Source of the DNA: Shewanella sp. Arc9-LZ
GTDB taxonomy: Bacteria; Pseudomonadota; Gammaproteobacteria; Enterobacterales; Shewanellaceae
Direction of reading: 5' to 3'
Assembly: GCF_010092445.1 (NCBI RefSeq)
Contig: NZ_CP048031.1
Span: 3,162,001 to 3,226,000 of the forward strand
Length of the DNA: 64,000 nt
Positions 1-9,484 of the stretch are shown piece after piece. The position numbers and the translations under genes are program-made. Each line of letters starts with the position of its first letter. The first letter of the stretch is position 1. A model generated the notes under the pieces. The model worked only from the letters and a program-made list of their open reading frames with translations. It had not been told where the DNA came from and made no database searches.

Positions 1-85
1 CTAGTTCCTAGGCTTTTTATCGCTCGCCATCGCTTGTTCTCGATTTTCATCGATTGTCATCGTTCTTACCGACTTTCACCGTCTC
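1..85. repeat. 10-bp periodic repeat block, left end
   Basis: The stretch is built of degenerate decamers around the core (A/C)TCG or ACCG: successive 10-base steps read ttATCGctcg, ccATCGcttg, ttcTCGattt, tcATCGattg, tcATCGttct, taCCGacttt. The same decamer fills the blocks at 606-1262 and 10669-11522. It abuts the 3' end of the HNH gene and continues beyond the left window edge, with a CTAG-containing element (ctagttcctagg) at the very start. No coding function is apparent. Confidence 0.6.
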
Positions 86-89
86 AGCT

Positions 90-446
90 CTACTTCTTCA
101 TCATCGCTTTTAAGTCTGCGAACGGATTGAAAGTGGCAGCATCTTGTTTGGCTTCTTTAGTGCTACCGTAACGAATCAACTCTTCAAAGCGTGAATGTTC
201 ATTGTCGTGACAGTACAGGCACAACAACTCCCAATTCGTACCATCTGACGGGTTATTGTCATGATTATGATCACGGTGATGCACAGTTAATTCAGATAAA
301 TTTTTATGAGTAAATTCTCTAGTGCAACGCCCACATACCCAAGGATAGAGCTTAAGCGCTTGCTCACGATATCCTTTTTCACGAGAGGCTTTGTAGTCTC
401 TGGCTTCAGCTAATACTTTATCTAATTTACTTTCGTTGGCTGACAT
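90..446 (-). CDS. YajD-like HNH nuclease family protein
   Basis: Small HNH-family protein of 118 residues. The HNH/zinc core is visible: a CGRC pair, a VHHRDHNHDN segment that supplies the first His residues, NWELLCLYCHDNEH with the central Asn and second Cys pair, and a final His. It resembles E. coli YajD, whose biological role is not established; nuclease activity is inferred from the fold. I start at the ATG at 446 (MSANESKLDKV) because the longer reading frame to 506 begins with TTG and runs through a terminator-like hairpin. The upstream sequence CGAGTGATAAATTA gives only a modest ribosome-binding site. It is a single gene, flanked on both sides by repeat blocks. Confidence 0.75.
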   Translation of the reverse strand: MSANESKLDKVLAEARDYKASREKGYREQALKLYPWVCGRCTREFTHKNLSELTVHHRDHNHDNNPSDGTNWELLCLYCHDNEHSRFEELIRYGSTKEAKQDAATFNPFADLKAMMKK

Positions 447-460
447 TAATTTATCACTCG

Positions 461-508
461 TAAAAAAAATTACCCCAAGGATAATCACTGTTATCGCTTG
501 GGGCAATT
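461..508 (-). terminator. Intrinsic terminator or attenuator just upstream of the HNH gene
   Basis: Inverted repeat with 12-base arms (468-479 and 497-508; aattaccccaag and cttggggcaatt, one G-T pair) followed on the minus strand by eight T residues. It lies 15-60 bases before the HNH start codon, so it either ends transcription entering from the repeat block or acts as a leader attenuator of the HNH gene. No upstream gene on this strand lies within 700 bases. Confidence 0.6.
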
Positions 509-605
509 GTTTGCTAGATCTTATTTTAAGATTATTGTGTGATTAGCACTGATTAACAATGACAAAGCAATGATAAAACATCACTTAGCTTATTCTAATC
601 ACCTA

Positions 606-1262
606 AAGCCTAGATACTATACAAGCAAAGTAACAAACGATGATAAGCAATAAAATGAGATGACAAGCGCATCGCTCGCCGCTATCGCTTGTTACCGCAA
701 ACGGGCTCTTATAGCAGCGAAGCAAACTAGCAAGACGCAGTCCGCTCTAGTATCTAGGCATGTTATCGCCATTATCGTTTATTAGCGCCGTTACCGCTTG
801 TTACCGCTTAAAGAGGCTATTATAGCAGCGAAGCGAACTAGTAGGACGCAGTCCGCTCTAGTCTCTAGGTTTGTTATCGCTTGTTAGCGCAGCTATCGCT
901 TGATACCGATTGTTTCCCTTCAACTGGCTCTTATAGCAGCGAAGCGAACTAGCAGGACGCAGTCCGCTCTAGTCTCTATGTTTGTTATCGCTTGTTATCG
1001 CCGCTATCGCTTGATACCGATTGTTACCGTCAACTGGCTCTTATAGCAGCGAAGCGAACTAGCAGGACGCAGTCCGCTCTAGTATCTAGGCATGTTATCG
1101 CTTGTTATCGCCGTTACCGCTTAAACAGGCTCTTATAGCAGCGAAGCGAACTAGCAGGACGCAGTCCGCTCTAGTCTCTAGGTTTGTTATCGCTTTTATC
1201 GCCGCTATCGCCGCTACCGCTTGATACCGCTTTTATCAGCGTTATCGCTCAAACCGTCTTCC
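606..1262. repeat. Repeat block A: five about 110-bp units with hairpin core
   Basis: Five copies of a core beginning ggctcttatagcagcgaagc start at about 704, 815, 926, 1036 and 1128 (spacings 111, 111, 110, 92). Each core runs on through actagcaggacgcagtccgc to tctaggc. Between cores the DNA is a string of decamers TTAYCGCTTG or TTAYCGCCG. The core contains a small hairpin, ggac-gca-gtcc. The same core, inverted and about 85% similar by eye, makes up block B at 10669-11522. The block fills the gap between the HNH gene and the 3' end of the DUF502 gene. No gene is credible within it. Confidence 0.85.
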
Positions 1263-1269
1263 AGCCTAT

Positions 1270-1851
1270 TTAAGCTGCTTTACTGTTCGATATTCCAGCG
1301 GTTAAATTAAAGCGCATTGCATCTTCAAATGACCAATCGACAAAAATAAGGTCGTCGCGTTTGACCAAACTTGTCACCCCAGCTATTTGGTAACTGAGTT
1401 GGAATAATACTGGCACCCAATCACCTTCTGGCAATGCATCGGCAAGGGGTTGTGGTGCAAAGTCACTCATAATAAAGCCAACGACAAAACTACCATTGGC
1501 TTGTTTGACTAATACCGTTTTTTGGGTTTTAGGTTGGCCGTCGCGGTTCATTAAACTGGCGATATCACGAATACTGCCATAGACGGATTTAAACAAAGGA
1601 AACTTCATTAGTTGGTTTTCTATCCAACCGTACACCCAAGCAATTGGACTAACGGAAAATAATAATCCCGCTACAAACACCAAACTCGCCACCAAACAAA
1701 ATCCTGCGCCAACAAAAGCCGCTTTTACCCCCACAATATCAAGCAATAATTTACCTAAGCCATCGAGTGAGATAAACAATGACCAAAATAGCCAAATAGA
1801 CAACACCATAGGTAATAAATTGGTTAAACCACGAGCAAGGGTATTTTTCAT
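1270..1851 (-). CDS. DUF502 family inner-membrane protein
   Basis: 193-residue membrane protein of the DUF502 family. Two hydrophobic segments are clear, about residues 8-30 and 45-72, followed by a soluble part with the typical family features: a Phe-Pro-Leu stretch near residue 84 (KFPLFKSVYGSIRDI), a VLV strand, a GFIMSD segment and a proline-rich loop. The function of the family is unknown to me. It stands alone: upstream is the phoU terminator and downstream the stop codon runs almost directly into repeat block A. The last residues (GISNSKAA) are unconserved-looking. Family assignment is good; any functional claim would be guesswork. Confidence 0.8.
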   Translation of the reverse strand: MKNTLARGLTNLLPMVLSIWLFWSLFISLDGLGKLLLDIVGVKAAFVGAGFCLVASLVFVAGLLFSVSPIAWVYGWIENQLMKFPLFKSVYGSIRDIASLMNRDGQPKTQKTVLVKQANGSFVVGFIMSDFAPQPLADALPEGDWVPVLFQLSYQIAGVTSLVKRDDLIFVDWSFEDAMRFNLTAGISNSKAA

Positions 1852-1916
1852 GAACGATTTCTTCTACATCAGATTTAGGCGCCAAAGATAACAAATATCC
1901 ATCAAAACCGCTAAAC

Positions 1917-1972
1917 AAAAACGCCCTATGTTGGGCTGTTTATTCGATAAACAGTGCAACATAGGGCGTTTC
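1917..1972 (-). terminator. Terminator after phoU
   Basis: Long two-part hairpin: outer arms aacgccctatgttg (1920-1933) and caacatagggcgtt (1957-1970), inner arms ctgtttat and ataaacag, followed on the minus strand by a short T run. It lies 20 bases after the phoU stop and closes the pst operon. Confidence 0.85.
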
Positions 1973-1990
1973 TAAAGTCGCTAAGACCTA

Positions 1991-2695
1991 TTACAGCTCT
2001 TTTTCCATTTCTTCGTAAGAAATATGGCGAACGTCTTTACCTTTCACATAGTAAATAACGTATTCACAGATATTTTTACAACGGTCGCCGACACGCTCAA
2101 CTGCACGCGCAGCCCATAATACGTCTAACACACCAGGGATTGAACGAGGATCTTCCATCATATGAGTCATTAATTGACGAATAATACCTTCATACTCTTT
2201 GTCTAATTTCGCATCTTCTTTGTGTAACTCAAATGCTTGATCAGCATCCATACGTGCTAGTGCATCTAACGTTGAGTGCAACATACGTGTGGCGTGACGC
2301 CCCATGTTTTCAATACTCACCAATAAAGGCTGTTGACTGTTAGCGCGCTTTTCTACCGCGGCTTTGGCGATACGAACACAAGCATCACCAATGCGTTCAA
2401 GATCGGTAATGGTTTTAGAAATAGCCAAAATTAAGCGTAAATCACTGGCAGCAGGTTGACGCTTAGCAATAATACGGGTGCACTCTTCATCAATAGCCAC
2501 TTCCATACCATTGACTTTGTGGTCGCCTTCAATCACTTGTTGCGCTAATTCTGAGTCAAGTGTTGCTAGCGCATCCAATGCTTGCTCAAGCTGGCGCTCA
2601 ACAAGCCCGCCCATGGCTAATACGCGATTACGAATATCATCAAGCTCGGCATTAAACTGACCTGATATGTGTTTACTTAAATTCATTTTTTCCAT
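1991..2695 (-). CDS. Phosphate-specific transport accessory protein PhoU
   Basis: PhoU is the cytoplasmic negative modulator that couples the Pst transporter to the PhoR/PhoB two-component system. The 234-residue protein shows the two PhoU helical repeats with their metal-binding motifs: ExxxD-type sequences in [13 protein letters not shown] and [13 protein letters not shown], and the conserved NAELDDIRN near the start. It closely parallels E. coli PhoU throughout ([23 protein letters not shown]). I start at the ATG at 2695, which has AGGTGG five bases upstream, rather than at an in-frame GTG nine bases earlier. It is the last gene of the pst operon, 48 bases after pstB. Confidence 0.95.
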   Translation of the reverse strand: MEKMNLSKHISGQFNAELDDIRNRVLAMGGLVERQLEQALDALATLDSELAQQVIEGDHKVNGMEVAIDEECTRIIAKRQPAASDLRLILAISKTITDLERIGDACVRIAKAAVEKRANSQQPLLVSIENMGRHATRMLHSTLDALARMDADQAFELHKEDAKLDKEYEGIIRQLMTHMMEDPRSIPGVLDVLWAARAVERVGDRCKNICEYVIYYVKGKDVRHISYEEMEKEL

Positions 2696-2743
2696 GATAC
2701 CCACCTAAATTCTGTATGTTAATTAAAAGCGTTTTAAGCAAGA

Positions 2744-3562
2744 TTAACCGTAACGACCAGTAATATAATCTTCTGTTTTACGCTTTTTAGGGGTCGTGAA
2801 AATGGTGTTGGTATTAGCGTACTCAACCAATTCACCCATGTACATAAAGGCCGTTTGATCTGACACTCGTGCCGCTTGTTGCATGTTATGCGTCACAATC
2901 ACCACGGTATATTTTTGCTTTAACTCAGTAATCAATTCTTCAATAGTTAACGTTGAGATTGGGTCAAGTGCTGACGTTGGCTCATCGAGTAATAATACTT
3001 CTGGCTCAATGGCAATGGCACGGGCAATCACCAAACGTTGTTGCTGACCACCGGATAAGCCAAATGCATTGTCATGTAGACGGTCTTTCACTTCGTCCCA
3101 AATCGCTGCGCCACGCAATGAACGCTCTGCCGCTTCGTCTAAATCACGACGATTACTTAACCCTTGCAAACGTAAACCATACACCACGTTTTCGTAAATT
3201 GACTTAGGGAACGGGTTAGGACGCTGAAACACCATACCGACGTTACGACGTAGTGCTGCTACATCGACTTTCTTGTCATAAATGTTCTGCCCATGAAGTA
3301 AGATTTCACCTTCAATTTTACAACTATCAACCAAATCATTCATGCGGTTAATACAACGTAACAGCGTTGATTTACCGCAACCACTTGGGCCGATAAATGC
3401 CGTAACTTGTTTTTTAGGGATCTTCATCGACACATCAAATAGCGCTTGTTTGTCACCGTAACGTAAATCAAGATTACGGATTTCAAGTGCGGTATCCTGT
3501 GCCGGTAAATTAGCTAAATCAACGGCTTCTGTTTGCATTGCTGAACTATCAATAGAAATCAT
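2744..3562 (-). CDS. Phosphate ABC transporter ATP-binding protein PstB
   Basis: ATPase of the high-affinity phosphate importer. Walker A GPSGCGKS is at 59-65, the Q-loop at [11 protein letters not shown], the signature LSGGQQQR at 169-176, Walker [10 protein letters not shown] at 189-197 and the switch His in TVVIVTHN at 225. The 272-residue length fits the family, and the PNPFP motif is characteristic of PstB. A good ribosome site, GAGGAA, precedes the ATG. It follows pstA by 26 bases and precedes phoU by 48, so it is an operon member expected to be induced by phosphate starvation. Confidence 0.97.
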   Translation of the reverse strand: MISIDSSAMQTEAVDLANLPAQDTALEIRNLDLRYGDKQALFDVSMKIPKKQVTAFIGPSGCGKSTLLRCINRMNDLVDSCKIEGEILLHGQNIYDKKVDVAALRRNVGMVFQRPNPFPKSIYENVVYGLRLQGLSNRRDLDEAAERSLRGAAIWDEVKDRLHDNAFGLSGGQQQRLVIARAIAIEPEVLLLDEPTSALDPISTLTIEELITELKQKYTVVIVTHNMQQAARVSDQTAFMYMGELVEYANTNTIFTTPKKRKTEDYITGRYG

Positions 3563-3588
3563 TTTATCTTTCCTCAGGATATCGCTAA

Positions 3589-5250
3589 TTAATGTTCTAG
3601 CGAACGGAATTTTTCACGTAAATGGTTGCGCACGCTGATAGCGGTTAAATTAAGAGCAACAATTACAGATACTAATAAGAACGAAGTTGCGTACACCAAT
3701 GGGCGTGCAGCTTCTACGTTTGGGCTTTGGAAGCCTACATCGTAAATATGGAAACCTAAGTGCATGAACTTACGTTCTAAATGCACAAACGGGAAGTTCA
3801 TATCAATCGGTAATGTTGGGGCTAATTTTACTACACCCACTAACATCAACGGCGCCACTTCACCGGCAGCACGTGCCACGGCTAAAATCAAACCAGTCAT
3901 AATTGCTGGGCTTGCCATTGGAATCACAATGCGCCATAAGGTCTCGGCTTTAGTCGCGCCTAATGCCAAGCTGCCTTGACGTACCGCACTCGGAATTCGG
4001 CTTAAACCCTCTTCGGTTGATACAATCACCACCGGCAAGGTTAAAATGGCTAAAGTTAATGCAGACCAAATCACCCCAGGAGAGCCAAATGTCGGTGCTG
4101 GTAACGCTTCAGGGAAGAACAATTGGTCAATTGAGCCGCCCATCATGTACACAAAGAAACCTAAACCAAACACACCATAAACAATTGACGGTACACCGGC
4201 TAAGTTAATCACCGCAATACGGATAAGCTTAGTAATAGGGCCTTTCTTGGCGTATTCGTGCAAGTAAATAGCAGCGACAACTCCAAATGGCGTCACAATA
4301 ACGGCCATGAGCATCACCATAAATACCGTGCCAAAAATAGCGGGGAAAACACCACCTTCAGTATTGGCTTCACGCGGGTCATCACTCACAAAGCGACCTA
4401 TTCCCACAAACCAGTGACCCACTTTACCTAGCAAACTCATGTGATTGACATAACTTACGTCTAAAATTGAGTCCAGTTGCAAGGTGACTTCAACACCGCG
4501 CATGTCTTTAATCACCACAGAATCACGCGCCGCTTTATCACGCAGGGCAAACAAGTCTTTTTCAAGCACTAAGTAGTCTTGGTTAAGCTGTTCGATTTGC
4601 GCCTTGATATCCGCTTTACGCTCAGCCGTTAATTCACCATCAAGCTCATAACCACGCTCTTTCAAACGTAGACGTTCCATTTGATAATTTATCGAGCCAA
4701 TATCGCTTTTTTGCAACGCCAAGGCTTCGTCAGAAATTGCCACTGCGCGGTCGATATGGTCAAACAAAGACGCTTCTATGTCTGCTTCATTAGTTAACTC
4801 TAAACGTTTACCGTCTTCGATTACCGCAACAGGATAACCGTAAAAATTACCGTTTTTAGTTCGTTCAAGTTTAGCGACATCAGCAGGCATAGAGCGGCTA
4901 ACGATATCGGTTCCTAAAATCCAACGAAAATCTAAACCAACAAACTCACGGTTACCGGTTTTTACCAAGTAACGAGTAACAAACTCACCAGGGTGTTTGG
5001 CAAATTTATGACCAGCTGAAATTAAGCGCTCTGTAGGCACCTCTTCACGGTCGTAAATCTCACCAATTAAGGTACTTTTAACACCATTGTTGTCTTCGAG
5101 TTGCCATTCATAAACATCAGCAGGCCAAAAGTAACTCAAGCCACGCCAAGCGATTAACAGTAATAAGCCTAAAACGGCAATCAAACTGATACTAACGGCA
5201 CCACCGGTCATCCAAATCCACGGTGAACCTGATTTAAACCACTTACCCAT
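3589..5250 (-). CDS. Phosphate ABC transporter permease PstA, long form
   Basis: Inner-membrane permease of the Pst importer, 553 residues against about 296 for E. coli PstA. The C-terminal half (from about 300) is the ordinary permease with five or six membrane helices and the EAA loop [19 protein letters not shown] that contacts PstB. The N-terminal half has one membrane helix (about 12-36) and then about 250 extra residues, mostly periplasmic by topology, including a charged heptad-rich stretch (about 160-240) that could form a coiled coil. Such extended forms are, to my knowledge, usual in marine gamma-proteobacteria. The gene follows pstC by 58 bases. Confidence 0.93.
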   Translation of the reverse strand: MGKWFKSGSPWIWMTGGAVSISLIAVLGLLLLIAWRGLSYFWPADVYEWQLEDNNGVKSTLIGEIYDREEVPTERLISAGHKFAKHPGEFVTRYLVKTGNREFVGLDFRWILGTDIVSRSMPADVAKLERTKNGNFYGYPVAVIEDGKRLELTNEADIEASLFDHIDRAVAISDEALALQKSDIGSINYQMERLRLKERGYELDGELTAERKADIKAQIEQLNQDYLVLEKDLFALRDKAARDSVVIKDMRGVEVTLQLDSILDVSYVNHMSLLGKVGHWFVGIGRFVSDDPREANTEGGVFPAIFGTVFMVMLMAVIVTPFGVVAAIYLHEYAKKGPITKLIRIAVINLAGVPSIVYGVFGLGFFVYMMGGSIDQLFFPEALPAPTFGSPGVIWSALTLAILTLPVVIVSTEEGLSRIPSAVRQGSLALGATKAETLWRIVIPMASPAIMTGLILAVARAAGEVAPLMLVGVVKLAPTLPIDMNFPFVHLERKFMHLGFHIYDVGFQSPNVEAARPLVYATSFLLVSVIVALNLTAISVRNHLREKFRSLEH

Positions 5251-5308
5251 TGCACAAACCTCTCAAGGCGATTGGCGAATTAATCATTAATTGAGTCATC
5301 ATCTTTCC

Positions 5309-7564
5309 TTACAGTGAGCTATAACGTTCGCGTAAACGTTGGCGAACAACTTCAGCAATGGTATTAAAGAAGAAGGTGAACACGAACAATACAAAGGCAG
5401 CTAAGAACAATACGCGATAATGCGTACTGCCAATGGCCGACTCAGGCATTTCTACGGCAATGTTTGCCGCTAAGGTACGCATACCTTCAAATACACTCCA
5501 CTCAAGGATTGCAGTATTACCGGTAGCCATTAACACAATCATGGTTTCACCCACTGCACGGCCTAAGCCCATCATGATAGCCGAGAAAATACCCGGACTG
5601 GCGGTAAGCAATACCACCTTGGTCAGGGTTTGCCAGTTTGTTGCACCCAGTGCCAAACTGCCGTTTGATAAATGACGTGGTACAGAGAAAATCGCATCTT
5701 CAGCAATCGAGAATATGGTTGGAATGACCGCAAATCCCATGGCAATACCCACAACCAGCGCATTACGTTGGTCGAATGTGATGCCTAAATCATTGGTAAT
5801 AAATTGACGAGTATTGCCGTCAAATAACGCCACTTCAATTATTGGGCTGATTTCAAAGGAGAACCAACCAATAAATAGAATCACTGGCAATAGCATTAAC
5901 TCTTGATAGGTTTCAGGTAAGCGCTGCTTCCATTTTTCTGGCAATTTACTCCAAGCAAATGCAGTGGCAAGTATTGATGTGGGCAATAACATCAACAACA
6001 CCACAATGCCGGGCAAATGATCTTCAATCAGTGGCGCTAACCATAAACCAGCCAAGAAACCTAAAATAACCGTCGGTAATGCTTCCATGATTTCAATGGT
6101 AGGCTTTACTACATTACGCACTTTAGGTGTCATGAAGTAAGCGGTATAAATCGCCCCCGCAATCGCCAATGGCGCAGCGAATAGCATGGCGTAAAATGCC
6201 GCTTTCATGGTACCAAATGCCAGTGGCATTAAGCTCAACTTGGCTTCAAAGTCGTCAGAACCAGAAGTGGACTGCCACACATATTGTGGTTCAGGGTAAC
6301 CTTCGTACCATACTTTTTCCCACAGTGCGCTCCACGATATTTCTGGATGATCATTTTCAACAGAGAAAAGGTTAAGTTTGTTATCGGCTTCAATCACCAA
6401 GGCGTTTGAACGCGGGCTAAAGCCCATTTTACCTGGGTTAGTTAACTGAAATTTCTCGTCGAATAACTGACGTTCACTGGTTGTATAAAGCAGGGTTAAT
6501 TCGCCATCTGCACTCAACACTGCAAAGCTTTTACGATAAAACTCTGTCGCCATTACACTGACTGGAGCAAGGTCATCAAACTCACGAATCTGCTGATATA
6601 AACGACCTTTTTCGCTATTAACTTGGAAGTACTGACTCACAATACCGCTGTCATAACTCACCAATATAGAGCTTGCTCCGGCAAGTAAATTGACTTGCTT
6701 AACTTCAGCATTCACTTTTTTAACATCGACAACTTGTAGTAACTCAATAGAGTCGGCATCGCGAGTGTTATAAATAAATAGTTTATTATTGGTACTCAAA
6801 ATAAGCTGACGATGATCTGGAGTCATTATCGCTGATATAACATGATTAGGTGCATCATCAATAAACACTTCAACAGATGACCATTCAACTTCCTCAGTCA
6901 TCATGTTTTCTTCGCCTTCTTGACGATTAAGCTTCCAAGCACCATTGGCATTTTGGTAAGCAAAGCTCATGCGGCTGTCGCTAAAATCAAACACCAGATT
7001 ATAAACAGCGCCCTCACTATTAATCGTTAATGGCGTTTCTCCCATCGGATAACGTAAAGTCGGCGTAATCAAGCGTTTATTGTCTGGGTAGGTTAATCCA
7101 AACTCAATGCCGACAACAATCACTTGGCCGTTGCTCAGCCCTAATGCAAAACGTTGCTCACTTGGGCTCGATTTAGCACTGCTGGTGACCGTTGTGCCTT
7201 CAGGGATTTTTGGCTTAAAAGATGAAATCAATTCACCGCTCGCGGCTGAATAAAAGTCAACTACACCCGATTCGGTCACGCGATAGAGCACTTCGTTTTG
7301 TTCATCGCTGCCAACAGTTAAGGTTTTAACATCAGCGTGTTGATAGCTCACACTCGTAACAGGTTCTATATGTGCCCCATCAAAAATGGGCTTGATGACA
7401 TACAGCAAATAGAAAAATATTAATAACAGGGTGACAAACACTAATGTGCCGCCAACGGTTACCCCAATCTCTGCTGCTTTATCCTTAAATGCTCTGCGGG
7501 TTGCATGTCTATCAACGAGTAGACTTTTTTCCGCAGAACCAGGTTTATTGACCTGACTTTCCAT
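5309..7564 (-). CDS. Phosphate ABC transporter permease PstC, long form
   Basis: First gene of the operon and partner permease of PstA. The 751 residues far exceed the 319 of E. coli PstC. A membrane helix at about 36-60 is followed by roughly 380 residues with beta-rich repeats such as VVDFYSAASGELISSF and LFIYNTRDADSIELL, suggestive of a periplasmic propeller-like domain. The permease core occupies about 450-745 with the EAA loop [24 protein letters not shown] precedes the start codon. A candidate Pho box lies about 145 bases upstream. The periplasmic binding protein gene pstS is not beside it, so it must be elsewhere. Confidence 0.93.
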   Translation of the reverse strand: MESQVNKPGSAEKSLLVDRHATRRAFKDKAAEIGVTVGGTLVFVTLLLIFFYLLYVIKPIFDGAHIEPVTSVSYQHADVKTLTVGSDEQNEVLYRVTESGVVDFYSAASGELISSFKPKIPEGTTVTSSAKSSPSEQRFALGLSNGQVIVVGIEFGLTYPDNKRLITPTLRYPMGETPLTINSEGAVYNLVFDFSDSRMSFAYQNANGAWKLNRQEGEENMMTEEVEWSSVEVFIDDAPNHVISAIMTPDHRQLILSTNNKLFIYNTRDADSIELLQVVDVKKVNAEVKQVNLLAGASSILVSYDSGIVSQYFQVNSEKGRLYQQIREFDDLAPVSVMATEFYRKSFAVLSADGELTLLYTTSERQLFDEKFQLTNPGKMGFSPRSNALVIEADNKLNLFSVENDHPEISWSALWEKVWYEGYPEPQYVWQSTSGSDDFEAKLSLMPLAFGTMKAAFYAMLFAAPLAIAGAIYTAYFMTPKVRNVVKPTIEIMEALPTVILGFLAGLWLAPLIEDHLPGIVVLLMLLPTSILATAFAWSKLPEKWKQRLPETYQELMLLPVILFIGWFSFEISPIIEVALFDGNTRQFITNDLGITFDQRNALVVGIAMGFAVIPTIFSIAEDAIFSVPRHLSNGSLALGATNWQTLTKVVLLTASPGIFSAIMMGLGRAVGETMIVLMATGNTAILEWSVFEGMRTLAANIAVEMPESAIGSTHYRVLFLAAFVLFVFTFFFNTIAEVVRQRLRERYSSL

Positions 7565-7706
7565 TAAGAACCTCTAATAATTAATCGATGCCATAATTAG
7601 CGCTTTGAATGTGTAGTCTACTATGCTAACAATAAATATTTATGACTAAATATATGAAAGTAAACAGCAGTAAAACAATAACACAATCTTAAGTGGCTGC
7701 GATTAT

Positions 7707-7724
7707 ATGACGTAAATATGACAT
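7707..7724 (-). promoter_or_regulatory. Candidate Pho box of the pstCAB-phoU operon
   Basis: On the minus strand the site reads ATGTCATATTTACGTCAT: two TGTCAT/CGTCAT half-sites exactly 11 bases apart, as in the PhoB consensus CTGTCATAWAWCTGTCAT. It lies about 145 bases before pstC, with TAAGAT a further 15 bases on as a possible -10 element. The fit is by eye. Confidence 0.6.
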
Positions 7725-7760
7725 TTGTGTTACAGACATTATTTATAGGAGAAATATCGA

Positions 7761-8267
7761 ATGATGCGTTATCTTATTACTCTTCAAGCACCTGATAGAA
7801 AAGGCTTAGTAGAACAGATTGCCAATGTAGTAAGCCGCCATGGTGGCAACTGGCTAGACTCTGAAATGCGCCATATAGACGGTATTTTTGCAGCAATATT
7901 ACAATTAGAAGTGCCTGCGCTAAAATGGGATGAGTTAATTGACGCCTTGGAATGCATTGACGGCTTAACCTTAACCTTCGCTAAAACAACCTTAAGTGCT
8001 AAACCTATTAAACATTTGCACTATAACTTAGTCGCATATGATCGCCCAGGGATTGTGTTGCATATATCTAATAAAATGAATGCCCTAGGCGTAAATATAG
8101 AACAATTTAGTAGCCAATATGAAACCGCCAGTCACACGGGCATTGCATTATTTAGAGCTACTATGGCATTAGGATTAACCGATCCGAGCCAAGAAGAGCA
8201 AATTACAGCATCACTGTATGAAATGGGTGATGATGTTGTATTAGATAAACTGAGTAAATCAGCATAA
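7761..8267 (+). CDS. GcvR-like ACT-domain protein
   Basis: 168-residue protein with two ACT domains: the first opens with YLITLQAPDRKGLVEQIA (4-21) and the second with HYNLVAYDRPGIVLHIS (about 91-107), including the DRxG motifs typical of glycine-sensing regulators. This is the architecture of GcvR, which in E. coli represses the glycine cleavage genes by binding GcvA. A TAGGAG site precedes two adjacent ATG codons (7761, 7764). It is divergent from pstC and appears to be a single gene. Regulation of gcv in this organism by this protein is inference from family membership. Confidence 0.8.
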   Translation: MMRYLITLQAPDRKGLVEQIANVVSRHGGNWLDSEMRHIDGIFAAILQLEVPALKWDELIDALECIDGLTLTFAKTTLSAKPIKHLHYNLVAYDRPGIVLHISNKMNALGVNIEQFSSQYETASHTGIALFRATMALGLTDPSQEEQITASLYEMGDDVVLDKLSKSA

Positions 8268-8361
8268 GTTAATTTAGACATTGAAAACCAATTAAGTCTA
8301 AAATCCGTTTTGATCCTCTGTTAAACTGCCACGAAATAATGATGATAAAAATGGATTAACC

Positions 8362-9180
8362 ATGTTTGGAACGCTATCAAAACTGAAAACCCACCTCAAT
8401 GATAACCATGAGGTGGAATATCATTTACCTGTTGGTGAAGCGCGTTTGGCGCTTAACCCGCTTATTGGTAAGTCATTAACCATGACTCATACAGGTAATA
8501 TTTTTTGCAGCAACTGCGGTAAAAAGACTAAGAAAAGTTATTCTCAAGGTCACTGCTACGTATGCATGACAAAACTGGCCAGTTGCGACTTGTGTATAAT
8601 GAAACCAGAAACATGCCATTTTGATCAAGGCACTTGCCGCGAACCTGAATGGGGCATATCAAATTGCTTTGTGCCCCACTACGTGTATTTATCGAATACA
8701 TCAGGGATTAAAGTCGGCATTACTCGCCATACTCAAATCCCAACCCGTTGGATAGACCAAGGGGCGACTCAGGGCTTACCGATTTTTAAAGTGTCGACCC
8801 GTAAAATGTCGGGCTTAATCGAAATTGAATTAGCCAAATTCATTAACGACAAAACTCATTGGCAAGCTATGCTAAAAGGTCATAATGATGATGTCGATTT
8901 GGTTGAACAAGCAGCCCAACTTATTCCGCTAATTGAAGATAAACTGCAAGCGCTCGCAGTCGAATACCAAGACATTGTTATTGAACGCCTTGATGCCAAC
9001 ATTCAAGCGATTAGCTACCCAATTACGCAGTTTCCGGTGAAAGTTAAATCACACAACTTTGATAAAATTGCTGAAGTCACTGGTATTTTGCAAGGCATAA
9101 AAGGTCAATACCTTATTTTTGATACTGGGGTAATTAATATTCGTAAGTTTTCATCTTATGAAGTAGACGTTAGTTATTAA
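8362..9180 (+). CDS. DUF2797 family protein
   Basis: 272-residue protein matching the DUF2797 family as I recognise it. It has a cysteine-rich N-terminal zinc-ribbon-like part (CSNCGKK near 50, CYVCM, CDLC, CHFDQGTC) and then a segment VYLSNTSGIKVGITRHTQIPTRWIDQGA, which resembles a GIY-YIG-like beginning. Catalytic activity is not established for the family. The gene stands alone, 95 bases after the gcvR-like gene, with a weak ribosome site (GGATTAACC). Nothing in the context suggests a pathway. Confidence 0.75.
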   Translation: MFGTLSKLKTHLNDNHEVEYHLPVGEARLALNPLIGKSLTMTHTGNIFCSNCGKKTKKSYSQGHCYVCMTKLASCDLCIMKPETCHFDQGTCREPEWGISNCFVPHYVYLSNTSGIKVGITRHTQIPTRWIDQGATQGLPIFKVSTRKMSGLIEIELAKFINDKTHWQAMLKGHNDDVDLVEQAAQLIPLIEDKLQALAVEYQDIVIERLDANIQAISYPITQFPVKVKSHNFDKIAEVTGILQGIKGQYLIFDTGVINIRKFSSYEVDVSY

Positions 9181-9484
9181 ACTATCTAGCGATTAACTTG
9201 CTAATGACTTGTAACTTAATCGCTAAAAACCGTCTACATGCCGAAATAACGACTTCAAAGGTAAAATTTGAACTTGTTAAGTAAAAATGACCAACCAGAA
9301 TTACACTTAGTAACTAATAATTTATTTGATAAATATCAAACCGTTAACAGTAAAACGAGTGTTTTTTTAGTCTTGAAATGACAAATTTAACCAAGCGTTA
9401 AAAAAATCATTATGGTGAATCACTCATTTCCCCTAGAATTCGATTTATAAAAATATCTTATTAATTCACTACAGAGACCCTTTC
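9181..9484. other. Intergenic region before the LysE-family gene
   Basis: 304 bases without a gene. The only structured element noted is a perfect 7-2-7 palindrome TTTGATA-AA-TATCAAA at 9325-9340, about 145 bases before the exporter start. No terminator hairpin with a T run is obvious. Confidence 0.5.
9325..9340. promoter_or_regulatory. Perfect 16-bp palindrome, possible operator
   Basis: TTTGATAAATATCAAA has perfect 7-base arms around AA. It lies upstream of the LysE-family exporter, genes of which are often controlled by LysR- or Lrp-type regulators. No regulator gene is adjacent, so an operator role is a guess. Confidence 0.25.

Noticed and set aside
606..1262. CRISPR array
   Set aside because: The units are about 110 bp with conserved, not unique, intervening sequence, and no cas genes are nearby.
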